A stretch of 37,445 nt of DNA from Gammaproteobacteria bacterium (lineage in GTDB: Bacteria > Pseudomonadota > Gammaproteobacteria > Pseudomonadales > Azotimanducaceae): the NCBI GenBank assembly GCA_030433075.1, contig JAUILI010000019.1, forward strand, positions 1-37,445. The letters run 5' to 3'. Made by a program: the position numbers and the translations under genes. A model generated the notes under the pieces. It did not search any database. It was not told the origin of the DNA and worked only from the letters and a program-made list of their open reading frames with translations. Below are positions 15,921-23,934 of this stretch, piece after piece; position 1 is the stretch's first letter; each line of letters begins with the position of its first letter.

Positions 15921-18900
15921 CTAGTTGGCGCCCATGGTGTAGCGGATCGATGCCCCCCAGATCCGCGGCTCCGTCAGGAAGTAGTTCCGATAGAAGCCCG
16001 AGGTGTCGGAGGTCAGGTAGTGGCCCGTGATGTTGTTCGAGTCCTGGATGTTCCGCACCCAGGCCCGGGCCTGCCACTTCCCATCGAAGCTCTCATAGAT
16101 CAGCGATAGGTTGTGCTGATCCCAGGATTCGATGGCGTCCGCCGCGCTGTTGAATTCCCGGGCGAACATGTCGTCTTGCCAGTAGTAGTCCCAGCGCGGG
16201 GTCAGCGTACCGGCGATGCGGGGCACCTCCCAGGTGTACTGCGCACCAATGTGAATGGTGTGCTCCGGGGAGTTCGGCAGTGAGTTGCCGTCGAGGCTTA
16301 CGGGAATCCCGTCAGAGGTTTCTACCCCCGCTGCGGTGAGGAAGGCCCGAGAGAAGTAAGCCGGGACGGAAACGCCTTGGCTGGTGGTTTGGCTGACATC
16401 GACCACCGTGCCCCCGTTGCGGATATCCAGTGCGCCCGGGGCGCCCGCTGCGGGGAAGAGGGCCGCATCCACCACCGCCGCCGTGAGCTGATCTTGGCGA
16501 GCAATGTAGTTCACGGCGGTCAGGGAGCCGGGATCAATATTGTTCATCAGGATCCAGGCGTCATCCCCACCGGTACGGTTCGTCGGGTCGAGCGATTGGG
16601 AGCCGTCGACCTCTGCGCTCAGGTAGGAGTAGGACGCATCGATGGTCAGCTGCGGCATGGACTCGGGGCGGAACATGGTGTCGATTTCCAAGCCCCAGGT
16701 TTTGGCGTCCACGTTGTCGTTGATGGACGAGTTGTTCGCGATCCGCGTGACCTGAAGGCCGCCATAGTCATAAGCAAAGAGGCTGCCGTTCAGGGTCATG
16801 CGACCATCAAGGAAAACGTTCTTGGTTCCGAATTCGATGGCGTCGATCTTCTCCGAGTCGAAGGTGAAGGCCGAGTTGTCTTGGAACGCCGGAGGAATGG
16901 CCGGGTTAAAGCCGCCCGGCTTATAGCCTCGGCTTAGGAACAGGAAGACCATCGAGTCATCGTTGATTTGGTAGTCGATACCAATGCGACCCGTGACCTC
17001 TTCCCAGGTGTCTTCGCTGGGCGATCCCGTGAGAATCCGCTGCTCGCCGAAGCCTGGGACGATGGGGATTGCCCCGTTGATGGCCAAGCGCTCCGCTGAT
17101 AGCGGTGCGGTAAGGGCTGCGTCGGCAAACTGCTGGGCGCTGACCCCGTAAATCTCCCCAAGAGCAACGTCGCTGGCGGACGGCGGAACGCCGAGGAGGA
17201 AGCCCGTCACCCGAGACCAAAGGGTCGTGGGCAGGCCAACGATCGCGCCAACGTCGACTGCATTATAGAGCACGGAGGTGTCCCGGGTCTCCTTGTTATC
17301 CTCGTTATAGCGCAGGCCGATGGTGAGCTTCGCCTTTTCCGTGAGGTCGTAGTACATCTCGCCGAAGACTGCGAAACCATCCTTCAGGTTCCCGCCGGCG
17401 GGGTTGCTCGTGTTGTTGAAGGAGCCAGGGTAGAGCGGCGGCGCAGCCAAGGCAGGGTTGCCATAGTTGGTGACCAGGTCGAGCGTGTTCGCGAGCACGT
17501 AGTAGTCACCGAAGGCGTCGGACTGGTAGGTATTTGCCCCGATGGTGAAATTGAAGGGCCCTTCAAAGGCGGAGGCGATTTTGGCCTCAAGGGTCCAGTA
17601 TTCACTTTCGCTTGAAGACTGGTCGTAGGCGAAGACGCGAGTTTGGTCCACGGGCAGAATGCATCCGCCCTCCACCCCGTGGGTGCCGTCCCGGTAGTTG
17701 CAAGGGCCTGTCCCCCAGTCTGCGCCGGCGCCGCCCGCCGGAGCGGATACGGGCCAAAGGCCGCTGGGATTTAGGCCCGGGACCGGGTTAAGGGTCGGGC
17801 CCACATCCATGAGGTAGTCCTGCTGGGCGAGGTATTCGGTCTCAAGCAGGGCTCCAATGAGCGTTACGCTGTAGTTTTCGAACTCGTAGTCAAACCCGAA
17901 CGCGAACAGATCCTCTTCGTTCTTAAACACCGGGTCGAAGTCCGTGTGCATATCCCGAAAGCCCATGTTCTCAGGCTGGGGATAGTCGAAATTCAGCGCG
18001 GCCACATCGGTTTCATCGCCGCGAACGCCGAAGGGTAGGGCCCCGATGGCGCCACCGAAGATGCCGCCGGTGGTGCTTCCAAGGTGGGGATTATCGAAGC
18101 CGAACTCCCCGGGGATGCACCCGATGGTGGGGACGGTGTTCTTCTTACAGACCTGGTTGGTGATACGGGCCCGGTCCGAGTCTTCGTCGAAGCGCTGGTA
18201 CATCACCCAGAGGTTGGCCCGATCGGTCATGGCCCATTCGCCGGTGATCCGATAGGAGTAGTGGTTACGGCCGTCGACGCTGGAGTCGATGCCCGGAAGG
18301 CGACGGCCCTGATCATCCACCATATAGGCGGCGGTGTTGTTGATGTAGCCATCCCGGTCGAGCTTCATGCCCGCAAAACGCACGGCCATGCGGTCGCCTA
18401 GGGGGAGATTGAAAGCGCCTTTGACCCGCACGTGGTCATAGGCCCCAGCTTCCACGTCCACGAAGCCTTCCGTGGTTTCCATCTTCGGCCGTTCCGTGAC
18501 GTAGTTCACTACGCCCCCGGTGGCGTTCCGGCCAAAGAGCGTCCCCTGCGGCCCCCGCAGCACCTCGACGCGCTGCATGTCGTAGAACTCGGCGGAGTTC
18601 AGGTTCGTGCCGACGGCGATTTCGTTTAGGTGGATCGATACGCCGGGGTCGGCGCTCGAGGAGATCACCAAATTCCCGATGCCCCGGATGCTCAGGTTCG
18701 AGCCCCCGAAGTTTGTGGCGGTAAAGCTCACGTTGGGCGTGTTCATCTGCAGATCGGAGGTGTTAATGATCTGCCGGTCTTCCAGCATGGTTCCGGAGAA
18801 CGCGCTTACCGCGATGGGAACATCCTGGATACTTTCCTGGCGCCGCTGGGCCGAAACGATGACTTCTTCGATGGCGTTCGACGAGGCGGCCTGCTCGGCC

Positions 18901-18965
18901 TGAACCACAGGTGCATAACCGAGTGCCAGGGTGCTGCCGAGCAGCATCCCGCACACGCCATGCAC
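15921..18965 (-). CDS. TonB-dependent outer-membrane receptor (upstream copy, damaged or unusual start)
   Basis: A 1014-residue receptor read from GTG at 18965, with TonB-box-like IEEVIVSAQRRQESIQDVP, plug motif VEVLRGPQGTLFGRNATGGVVNY and a barrel ending GASIRYTMGAN. Loop cysteine pairs are VCKKNTVPTIGC and PCNYRDGTHGVEGGC. From this GTG the signal peptide (MHGVCGMLLGSTLALGYAPV, cut after VQA at residue 23) lacks basic residues. An ATG 27 bases upstream at 18992, in frame and preceded by GGGGAGA at ideal spacing, would add SRPLGRVHG-like residues with two arginines, but its third codon is TAG (18986-18984). So the gene is either re-initiated at GTG, weakly expressed, or a recent nonsense mutant. 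It is a paralogue of the neighbouring receptor only at family level. Ligand unknown. Confidence 0.85.
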   Translation of the reverse strand: MHGVCGMLLGSTLALGYAPVVQAEQAASSNAIEEVIVSAQRRQESIQDVPIAVSAFSGTMLEDRQIINTSDLQMNTPNVSFTATNFGGSNLSIRGIGNLVISSSADPGVSIHLNEIAVGTNLNSAEFYDMQRVEVLRGPQGTLFGRNATGGVVNYVTERPKMETTEGFVDVEAGAYDHVRVKGAFNLPLGDRMAVRFAGMKLDRDGYINNTAAYMVDDQGRRLPGIDSSVDGRNHYSYRITGEWAMTDRANLWVMYQRFDEDSDRARITNQVCKKNTVPTIGCIPGEFGFDNPHLGSTTGGIFGGAIGALPFGVRGDETDVAALNFDYPQPENMGFRDMHTDFDPVFKNEEDLFAFGFDYEFENYSVTLIGALLETEYLAQQDYLMDVGPTLNPVPGLNPSGLWPVSAPAGGAGADWGTGPCNYRDGTHGVEGGCILPVDQTRVFAYDQSSSESEYWTLEAKIASAFEGPFNFTIGANTYQSDAFGDYYVLANTLDLVTNYGNPALAAPPLYPGSFNNTSNPAGGNLKDGFAVFGEMYYDLTEKAKLTIGLRYNEDNKETRDTSVLYNAVDVGAIVGLPTTLWSRVTGFLLGVPPSASDVALGEIYGVSAQQFADAALTAPLSAERLAINGAIPIVPGFGEQRILTGSPSEDTWEEVTGRIGIDYQINDDSMVFLFLSRGYKPGGFNPAIPPAFQDNSAFTFDSEKIDAIEFGTKNVFLDGRMTLNGSLFAYDYGGLQVTRIANNSSINDNVDAKTWGLEIDTMFRPESMPQLTIDASYSYLSAEVDGSQSLDPTNRTGGDDAWILMNNIDPGSLTAVNYIARQDQLTAAVVDAALFPAAGAPGALDIRNGGTVVDVSQTTSQGVSVPAYFSRAFLTAAGVETSDGIPVSLDGNSLPNSPEHTIHIGAQYTWEVPRIAGTLTPRWDYYWQDDMFAREFNSAADAIESWDQHNLSLIYESFDGKWQARAWVRNIQDSNNITGHYLTSDTSGFYRNYFLTEPRIWGASIRYTMGAN

Positions 18966-18992
18966 CCGTCCTAAGGGACGGGACTACGTCAT
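18966..18992 (-). other. Two-codon leader ATG-ACG-TAG ahead of the receptor
   Basis: On the minus strand ATG (18992-18990), ACG and TAG (18986-18984) are in frame with the receptor and sit 7 bases after GGGGAG. Between this stop and the GTG start is a small hairpin, CCCGTCC (18980-18974) with GGACGGG (18970-18964), that overlaps the receptor start. It is either a nonsense mutation or a minimal upstream reading frame. Confidence 0.5.
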
Positions 18993-19042
18993 GGTAACTC
19001 TCCCCGAAACCCTTCGCGCCTGCGACACAGCGTGCCAGAGCA

Positions 19043-19072
19043 GGAGCCGATCATTGTTTTTATTTCGGCTCC
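19043..19072. promoter_or_regulatory. Inverted repeat in the receptor-amidase divergent region
   Basis: GGAGCCGA (19043-19050) and TCGGCTCC (19065-19072) are perfect inverted copies around a 14-bp T-rich centre. The 279-bp gap 18966-19244 holds no credible gene. This could be an operator or the stem of a receptor leader; no well-matched -35/-10 pair was found on either strand. Confidence 0.35.
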
Positions 19073-19244
19073 GGCAACAGGGGCTGCGCGATGAGTTTCA
19101 ACCCTCGGCTCCCGGGATCAAATCAACATCGAATCGGAAAAGCTGTCAAGAATTTGAAGCATGCGAATTAAGTCAGCGGGGGTTAGGCTGCAACGGACCG
19201 GGGGGCTGTGTAGGCTTAAGCCGATGGCCTAGGGGAGAAGAGCG

Positions 19245-20672
19245 ATGGACTATCGAGAGGGAACGCTTAAGGCATGGGCCGAGCGGGTGGCTAGGGGCGA
19301 GCTCTCCGTCGAAGCGCTCATGGCTTCAACGCTCGATCGCATCGAGCAGCTCAATCCGTCGCTCTCTGCCTTCACGGAGCTTCGCCCCCGGGACGCGGTG
19401 CTGGCCGAAGCCCGCGCCGTGGATCAGGCGCGGTCCCGGGGCGAGCCCTTACCGCCTTTGGCGGGCATGCCCCTGGGGGTGAAGGATCTTGAGGACGCAG
19501 CGGGCCTTCTGAGCACCTACGGATCTGCCCTCTTTGGGCATGCGCCGGCCACGGAAGATTCCGTGCTCGTATCCCGCTTGAAGCAGGCCGGCGCCATCGT
19601 GGTGGGAAAAACCATGACCCCGGAGTTTGGCTGCAAGGGGGTCACCAATAACCCTCGCCATGGCATCTGCCGCAATCCCTTCGCCCTGGAGCGCTCCCCT
19701 GGGGGGTCCTCCGGCGGCAGCAGTGCCGCGCTGGCGGCGGGGCTTGTGCCCCTGGCCACGGGCTCCGATGGAGGCGGTTCCATTCGCATTCCCGCGGCCT
19801 TTAGCGGCCACTCGGGCTTTAAGGCCAGCCAAGGGCGTTTGCCTCTGGGCGATGCGCTGCCCCCGACCACGGGCACCCTGGCGGTCCGCGGCCCCATGAC
19901 CTATGACTTAAGCGGCACCTGCCTGGCCCTGGAGCTCGCCCAAGGGCCCCACCCCCGGGATATTTTCTCCCTGCCCGCCGTCCCCGGCCTGTTCGCCGAC
20001 GCGGGGGCACTGCCTGCACCGAAGAAAGTGCTCTGGGCGCCGACCCTGGGCTTCGCGGCGCTCGACGCGCCCGTGGCCAGTGCGCTGTCGGCGGCGCGGC
20101 AGCGCCTTGAGGATGCGGGTATCGAGGTGGTGGAGGTGGCCGGGCCCTTTCCCGAGCATCCCCTTCCCGGCTGGTGGACCCTGTGGTCGGCGCTCTTGGC
20201 GCGAAAGCTCGGACCCTACCGGGGCACGGAGGACTGGGAATCGATTGATCCCGAGCTTCGGGAGATCGTTGCCTACGGCATGGATGAGGTGAGCGGGGCG
20301 GACTACGCCCGAGCCATGGATCAGTGCACCACCCTTGCCATGGCCCTCGAGGCGACCCTCGAGCGCCACGGCGCCAGCTTGCTGCTGGGGGCGACCTGCC
20401 CCTGCCTGCCCCCGGAGCACGACGCGCCGGGGATTTTGCTGGGTCGTCAAACCGGGCGCTGGGTGGAAATGACCTTGCCCATGAATATGACGCGCATGCC
20501 CGCGGCGACCGTTGCCGCTGGGCTGGCCCGGGAAGGGGAGGGACCTCTGCTTCCCGTTGGCCTTCAGGTGCTTGGCGGACAGCATCAGGACCCGGCGGTG
20601 CTGAGCGGCGCCCTGGCCCTGGAAAAGATCCTCGGTGGGCCTTTGCGGGCGGATCTCACGGCCCTTTCCTAG
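19245..20672 (+). CDS. Amidase-signature family hydrolase
   Basis: A 475-residue amidase-signature enzyme with the Ser-cisSer-Lys triad visible: Lys80 (LGVKDLED), cis-Ser at 155/156 (PGGSSGGSS) and nucleophile Ser179 (GSDGGGSIRIPAA). It is expected to be cytoplasmic, with no signal peptide, and to hydrolyse a carboxamide. The family ranges from GatA to fatty-acid amide and nylon-oligomer hydrolases, and nothing here fixes the substrate. It is not GatA, since no gatB or gatC is adjacent. The ATG at 19245 has GGGGAG 7 bases upstream. It diverges from the TonB-dependent receptor, so it may act on the imported ligand; that link is positional only. Confidence 0.85.
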   Translation: MDYREGTLKAWAERVARGELSVEALMASTLDRIEQLNPSLSAFTELRPRDAVLAEARAVDQARSRGEPLPPLAGMPLGVKDLEDAAGLLSTYGSALFGHAPATEDSVLVSRLKQAGAIVVGKTMTPEFGCKGVTNNPRHGICRNPFALERSPGGSSGGSSAALAAGLVPLATGSDGGGSIRIPAAFSGHSGFKASQGRLPLGDALPPTTGTLAVRGPMTYDLSGTCLALELAQGPHPRDIFSLPAVPGLFADAGALPAPKKVLWAPTLGFAALDAPVASALSAARQRLEDAGIEVVEVAGPFPEHPLPGWWTLWSALLARKLGPYRGTEDWESIDPELREIVAYGMDEVSGADYARAMDQCTTLAMALEATLERHGASLLLGATCPCLPPEHDAPGILLGRQTGRWVEMTLPMNMTRMPAATVAAGLAREGEGPLLPVGLQVLGGQHQDPAVLSGALALEKILGGPLRADLTALS

Positions 20673-20723
20673 GACTGCCCTGGGGCTGCATCGAGGCGGG
20701 GGACGCGCTACGGTAGGGGCCAG

Positions 20724-20742
20724 GGCTCGCGCGGGGCGAGCC
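20724..20742 (+). other. Hairpin between amidase and small beta-rich gene
   Basis: GGCTCGC (20724-20730) and GCGAGCC (20736-20742) form a GC-rich stem with a 5-base loop. It is followed by ACTTTGG, too short a T-run for a convincing intrinsic terminator. It may weakly terminate the amidase transcript or fold in the leader of the gene at 20762. Confidence 0.35.
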
Positions 20743-20761
20743 ACTTTGGAGAGCAACGGTT

Positions 20762-21058
20762 ATGTCTGCGACGGGTCAATGGAACGTCACCATCAACAGC
20801 CCCATGGGGGCGCAGCAGGGCACGCTGGATATCGCCGTGGACGGCGGAACCCTTACGGGCACCATGGTGGGCCCCCAGGGCACGCTGGCCCTGGAAGACG
20901 GCAAGGTTGATGGCGCGTCCCTTAGCTGGGCGGCGAACGTCACCTCCCCCATGCCCATCAAGCTCGAATTTAGCGCCGAGGTGAACGGCGATGAAATCAG
21001 CGGCACGGTGAAGCTGGGCGCCTTTGGCAACGCAAGCTTCTCGGGCAGCCGCGCCTAG
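20762..21058 (+). CDS. Small beta-rich protein of unknown function
   Basis: A 98-residue protein without signal peptide or cysteine. It has short repeating strand-turn units (QGTLDIAVDGGTLTGTMVG, then QGTLALEDGKVDGASLSW and EVNGDEISGTVKLGAFG), as expected of a small lipocalin-like or half-barrel fold. I recognise similar stand-alone proteins and domains in proteobacterial genomes but no assigned function. GGAGA lies 9 bases before the ATG. The gene has its own strong terminator at 21068-21106, lying inside the end of the convergent tmcA, which supports it as a true transcript. Confidence 0.7.
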   Translation: MSATGQWNVTINSPMGAQQGTLDIAVDGGTLTGTMVGPQGTLALEDGKVDGASLSWAANVTSPMPIKLEFSAEVNGDEISGTVKLGAFGNASFSGSRA

Positions 21059-21063
21059 GCCGC

Positions 21064-23025
21064 CTAGCTGCGAGGGGTCGGTCGGACCTCTCGCAGCGCT
21101 TCTTTTAGGGCCTCTCGAAGGGCCGTTTCCGTGGCCCTTCTCCCAGCTAAGCCAAGCTTCGCGCTGAGGCGCGCCCAGGGCGTTCCCAAGCAGAGTCTTT
21201 CCGTAAGGGCTTGAAGGGCCGGCGCCGCTTGTCCCGGGCCCTTGAGGGCCTTCTCTAGCTGGCAAAGCACGCTGGCCCCCACTTCTTCCAGGACCACTTC
21301 CCCGGCGAGCCACCGCGCGCAAGCCTCCTCGGCGCCCGCTGAAAAGGCCGGCGGCCCGGGCAGATGCTGAAGAAGCGTCGTTCGAAGCTCCGCGGTGAGG
21401 GCAGGCCCCGTGGGGCCCAGGCGAAAGCGGAGCTCCTCCCGAAGGCGAGGGGCGGCGTTCAGCATCATTTGCTGGGAAGCGGGGCTTAGGGGCGCCACCA
21501 TCAAAACGCTCGGGGCCCCGCTGGCATTTCCCGCCCGATGGCCCAGGCGCGCCAGGCGAAAGCCGCAGCGGTGCCAGAAGCGCACCAGGGCTTCCGTGGC
21601 GCCAAAGCTCACGGAAAGAAAGGCGTAGCCCTGGCTGGCGGCGCTGGCCCGGGCCGCGGTGACGAGGGCTGCGCCTTCGCCTCGTCCGCGGTGGTCCGGA
21701 GCAATCGCCAGGCGTTGCACGCGGAGGCTTCTGAGGGTGAGGGCATCGATGAGCCCGAGCTGGGCGCCGAGGATGCTGGCCCCGTGATGCCCCGGGGGGC
21801 GTCGTTGCCCCTGCACCACGGCCTGGGCGAGCGCGCGGGGTAGGCCTCCTTCGGGCTTCAGCAGCAGTGCCCCCCGAAGCTCGCCATCCCGGCCCAGGAC
21901 CCACCGTTCGAGGCTGGGGTCGTCGAAGAGCTGCGCTAAATCCCGAGGCCGAGCGCGGTAGTGGGCATCGCGCAGGCAATGATAGAGCGCTGTCCAGGCC
22001 TCCTCTGGCGCCTCCGGGGCAAGGCGCCCTGGGCCCTCCGGGGCTGGCCAGGGGCTGCTGCCGCCCTCCGGCGCGCTATAGACAGCGTTGAGGGCCGCCT
22101 CAAGGGGGTCGTCGGCGGCGAAGCGATGGGGCGTTTGCAGGGTCCATACCGTCCCCTCCCGATAGCGCTCCCGAAAGGCGCCGAGGAAGCGCTGCCGAAG
22201 GCTCTGCCCCGTGCCCTCATAGCCCTCCGTCGTGGTGGCCAAGACCACCCGGGGAACGGCCTCCAGCAGTGCCGTCAGGATCGGGAGGGGAAGGCCCGCG
22301 GCCTCATCAATCAGCAGGGCGTCCGGTAGGGGACCTTCGCTGAGCAGAAGATCGGGGGGGCGATGGGTCAGCCGGCGTCCCTCGGCGGCGGCGACTCGGC
22401 GAAGCATGGCCGTCGAATGGGGGTGGGGGCCCGTCACCGCAAGCTCGGCGTGGGGTGCGCGGGCGGCCAGCTGGCCAAGGAGCGTGGACTTTCCCCGGCC
22501 CCGGCCTCCGAGCACCAGCGCCGGGCGATGTCCTCGGCCCGTGAGTGCCCGCGCGAGCCGATCCAAAAGCCCGTCGGCGGAAGGCGGAACCTCTGCCGAA
22601 GCGGGGGCGTCCGGCGCGCTGGGGGGGAGTAGGTGGGGGTTTTCATCGCCGCGCAGCGTATAGGCCCAGGGGGCAAGGCGTTGGCACAGCCAGCGCTGGA
22701 AAGGCGTGGTGCGTTCCCGCGGCAGGTGAAGAACAAGAAGGCCCCCGGCGCGAAGGGTGCCGGCCAGGGCCGGAAGGCGCTCGGCGAAGTCCGGCGCTTC
22801 GCCGCTAAGGCATAGCCCCTCGGTTTCCAGTCCTAGGGCTTCTGCCAGGGGACCTTGGCTTTGCGCGAACACCTGGGCCCGCTGCTCAGCACTGGGCCAC
22901 AGGGCCTCGAGCAGGGACGCCTGCGGGAGCGCGGAGGTGTTGAGCAGCAGCAGACGATGGCGACGCTCGGCCGCCTGCCGAAGGCCCTCCTCGAGGGTCC
23001 TTTGCCAGGCGGCAAGGGAAGCCAT
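21064..23025 (-). CDS. tmcA: tRNA(Met) cytidine acetyltransferase
   Basis: The 653-residue enzyme uses acetyl-CoA and ATP or GTP to form N4-acetylcytidine at the wobble base of elongator tRNA-Met. Domains in order are an N-terminal DUF1726-type region (1-150), an RNA-helicase-like ATPase with Walker A GRGRGKST (174-181) and Walker B LLIDEAAG (Asp240-Glu241), a GNAT domain with IAPDHRGRGEGAALV, and a C-terminal tRNA-binding region. The length matches E. coli TmcA (about 670). I chose the ATG at 23025 because an upstream start would overlap the next gene and add a low-complexity extension. It begins 7 bp after the small upstream gene, so the two are probably co-transcribed. The last 30-odd bases also encode the terminator of the convergent gene. 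Confidence 0.9.
   Translation of the reverse strand: MASLAAWQRTLEEGLRQAAERRHRLLLLNTSALPQASLLEALWPSAEQRAQVFAQSQGPLAEALGLETEGLCLSGEAPDFAERLPALAGTLRAGGLLVLHLPRERTTPFQRWLCQRLAPWAYTLRGDENPHLLPPSAPDAPASAEVPPSADGLLDRLARALTGRGHRPALVLGGRGRGKSTLLGQLAARAPHAELAVTGPHPHSTAMLRRVAAAEGRRLTHRPPDLLLSEGPLPDALLIDEAAGLPLPILTALLEAVPRVVLATTTEGYEGTGQSLRQRFLGAFRERYREGTVWTLQTPHRFAADDPLEAALNAVYSAPEGGSSPWPAPEGPGRLAPEAPEEAWTALYHCLRDAHYRARPRDLAQLFDDPSLERWVLGRDGELRGALLLKPEGGLPRALAQAVVQGQRRPPGHHGASILGAQLGLIDALTLRSLRVQRLAIAPDHRGRGEGAALVTAARASAASQGYAFLSVSFGATEALVRFWHRCGFRLARLGHRAGNASGAPSVLMVAPLSPASQQMMLNAAPRLREELRFRLGPTGPALTAELRTTLLQHLPGPPAFSAGAEEACARWLAGEVVLEEVGASVLCQLEKALKGPGQAAPALQALTERLCLGTPWARLSAKLGLAGRRATETALREALKEALREVRPTPRS
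21068..21106 (+). terminator. Intrinsic terminator embedded in the 3' end of tmcA
   Basis: CTGCGAGGGGTC (21068-21079) pairs with GACCTCTCGCAG (21085-21096), 11 of 12 bases plus one G-T wobble, with a 5-base loop. A T-rich tail CGCTTCTTTTA follows. It is oriented to end the plus-strand transcript of the 20762-21058 gene, yet lies fully within the tmcA coding region. Confidence 0.75.
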
Positions 23026-23032
23026 GGAGACC

Positions 23033-23443
23033 CTAGGGCAGCTGGATTCCGCCGCCGGGGCCGCCGAAGCCGCCGCCCGGGGCGCCCCCCATACCACCGC
23101 CGGGGCCCCCCTGGCCGGGGATGACCAGCCCGGAGGCGGCTTCCCGGCGCATTTCCTGAAGCTGGTTCAGCGTATCCTGCACCGCTTCCCCCGCCCGGGC
23201 GCCGAACTGCCCCACGGCGTCTTCGAGCGTTTCCGCTTCGATTTCAAAGGAGATGGGGAGGCTGCCCCCGGGCGTCATCAGGGACGCCTGGCCGAGAAAG
23301 CGCACGGGGCGGCTCGGGTCGTCGTCGCCGTTGGCGGTGACCGGGGTCAAGCGTTGGATCGTACCGACCCGGCGGTCGGAAAAGACGTCCTCGCGGTAGA
23401 GGTTCGCCCCGTCCATTTGGATGTCGTCTAGGGACTCGCTCAT
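23033..23443 (-). CDS. Small conserved hypothetical protein with Gly/Pro-rich tail
   Basis: A 136-residue protein with no signal peptide or transmembrane segment. The body (1-105) contains SFEIEAETLEDAVGQFGARA and an amphipathic helix AVQDTLNQLQEMRREAA. The tail from about residue 108 is GGPGGGMGGAPGGGFGGPG-like and likely disordered. TAGGAG lies 5 bases before the ATG. It precedes tmcA by 7 bp and follows the RidA gene by 50 bp, suggesting a three-gene unit. I recognise the type from other gammaproteobacteria but know no function. Confidence 0.7.
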   Translation of the reverse strand: MSESLDDIQMDGANLYREDVFSDRRVGTIQRLTPVTANGDDDPSRPVRFLGQASLMTPGGSLPISFEIEAETLEDAVGQFGARAGEAVQDTLNQLQEMRREAASGLVIPGQGGPGGGMGGAPGGGFGGPGGGIQLP

Positions 23444-23493
23444 GGGGGCTCCTAAGCCTTAATCAGTGTGGGCGCTATTCTGCCACGCTAGCC

Positions 23494-23865
23494 TTAGGGT
23501 TTGGCGGCAATGGCCTCGATTTCCACCACGGCGCCGGGGAGAAGCAGGCCGGAAATCACCGTAGAGCGCGCCGGCGGCGCTTCCGGGAAGTAGCGCTGGT
23601 AGACCGCGTTATAGGCCGCCGCATCCTCGGGGCGGGTAAGGAAGGTGGTCACCTTCACCACGTCCGCGAGGCTTGCCCCCGCCTCAGCGAGTACGGCTGA
23701 GAGATTCTCGAGCGCTTGCACCGTCTGGGCCGTCACGTCGTCTCCGGCGAGCTTCCGCTCGCTGTCGATGCCGAGCTGCCCAGAGCAGAAGATAAAGTCG
23801 CCGCTGATGATGGCCGGAGACAGGGGGAGGCCAGGGGTAACGGTGCCAACTACGGTGCGAGTCAT
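23494..23865 (-). CDS. RidA-family (YjgF/YER057c/UK114) protein
   Basis: A 123-residue member of the Rid family, which forms trimers and in the RidA subgroup hydrolyses reactive enamine/imine intermediates from PLP enzymes. Visible are SGQLGID (28-34), the substrate-binding arginine Arg100 in PPARSTV and the C-terminal VEIEAIA with Glu116, all expected of an active deaminase-type Rid protein. The subgroup (RidA or Rid1-Rid3) cannot be fixed by eye, so no symbol is given. AAAGGA lies 8 bases before the ATG. It is divergent from the patatin-like gene, 69 bp away. Confidence 0.85.
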   Translation of the reverse strand: MTRTVVGTVTPGLPLSPAIISGDFIFCSGQLGIDSERKLAGDDVTAQTVQALENLSAVLAEAGASLADVVKVTTFLTRPEDAAAYNAVYQRYFPEAPPARSTVISGLLLPGAVVEIEAIAAKP

Positions 23866-23934
23866 GGTGCGTTCCTTTCCAAAGCGATGGGTTCGGTGCA
23901 GGCTACCGCTGCCTTTGCCCTTGGGAAAGCACTC

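Noticed and set aside
12651-18965. The two receptors as a recent tandem duplication
   Set aside because: Apart from the plug and TonB-box signatures their sequences and loops differ widely; they are not near-identical copies.
20708-21979. Long open frame of 423 codons on the minus strand
   Set aside because: Antisense or out of frame to the small beta-rich gene and tmcA. Composition is Arg/Pro/Gly/Ala-rich with no recognisable motif, as expected for a shadow frame in GC-rich coding DNA.
23716-23934. N-terminal extension of the patatin-like protein
   Set aside because: It overlaps the divergent RidA gene and shows no signal or domain; ATG 23935 fits the family.
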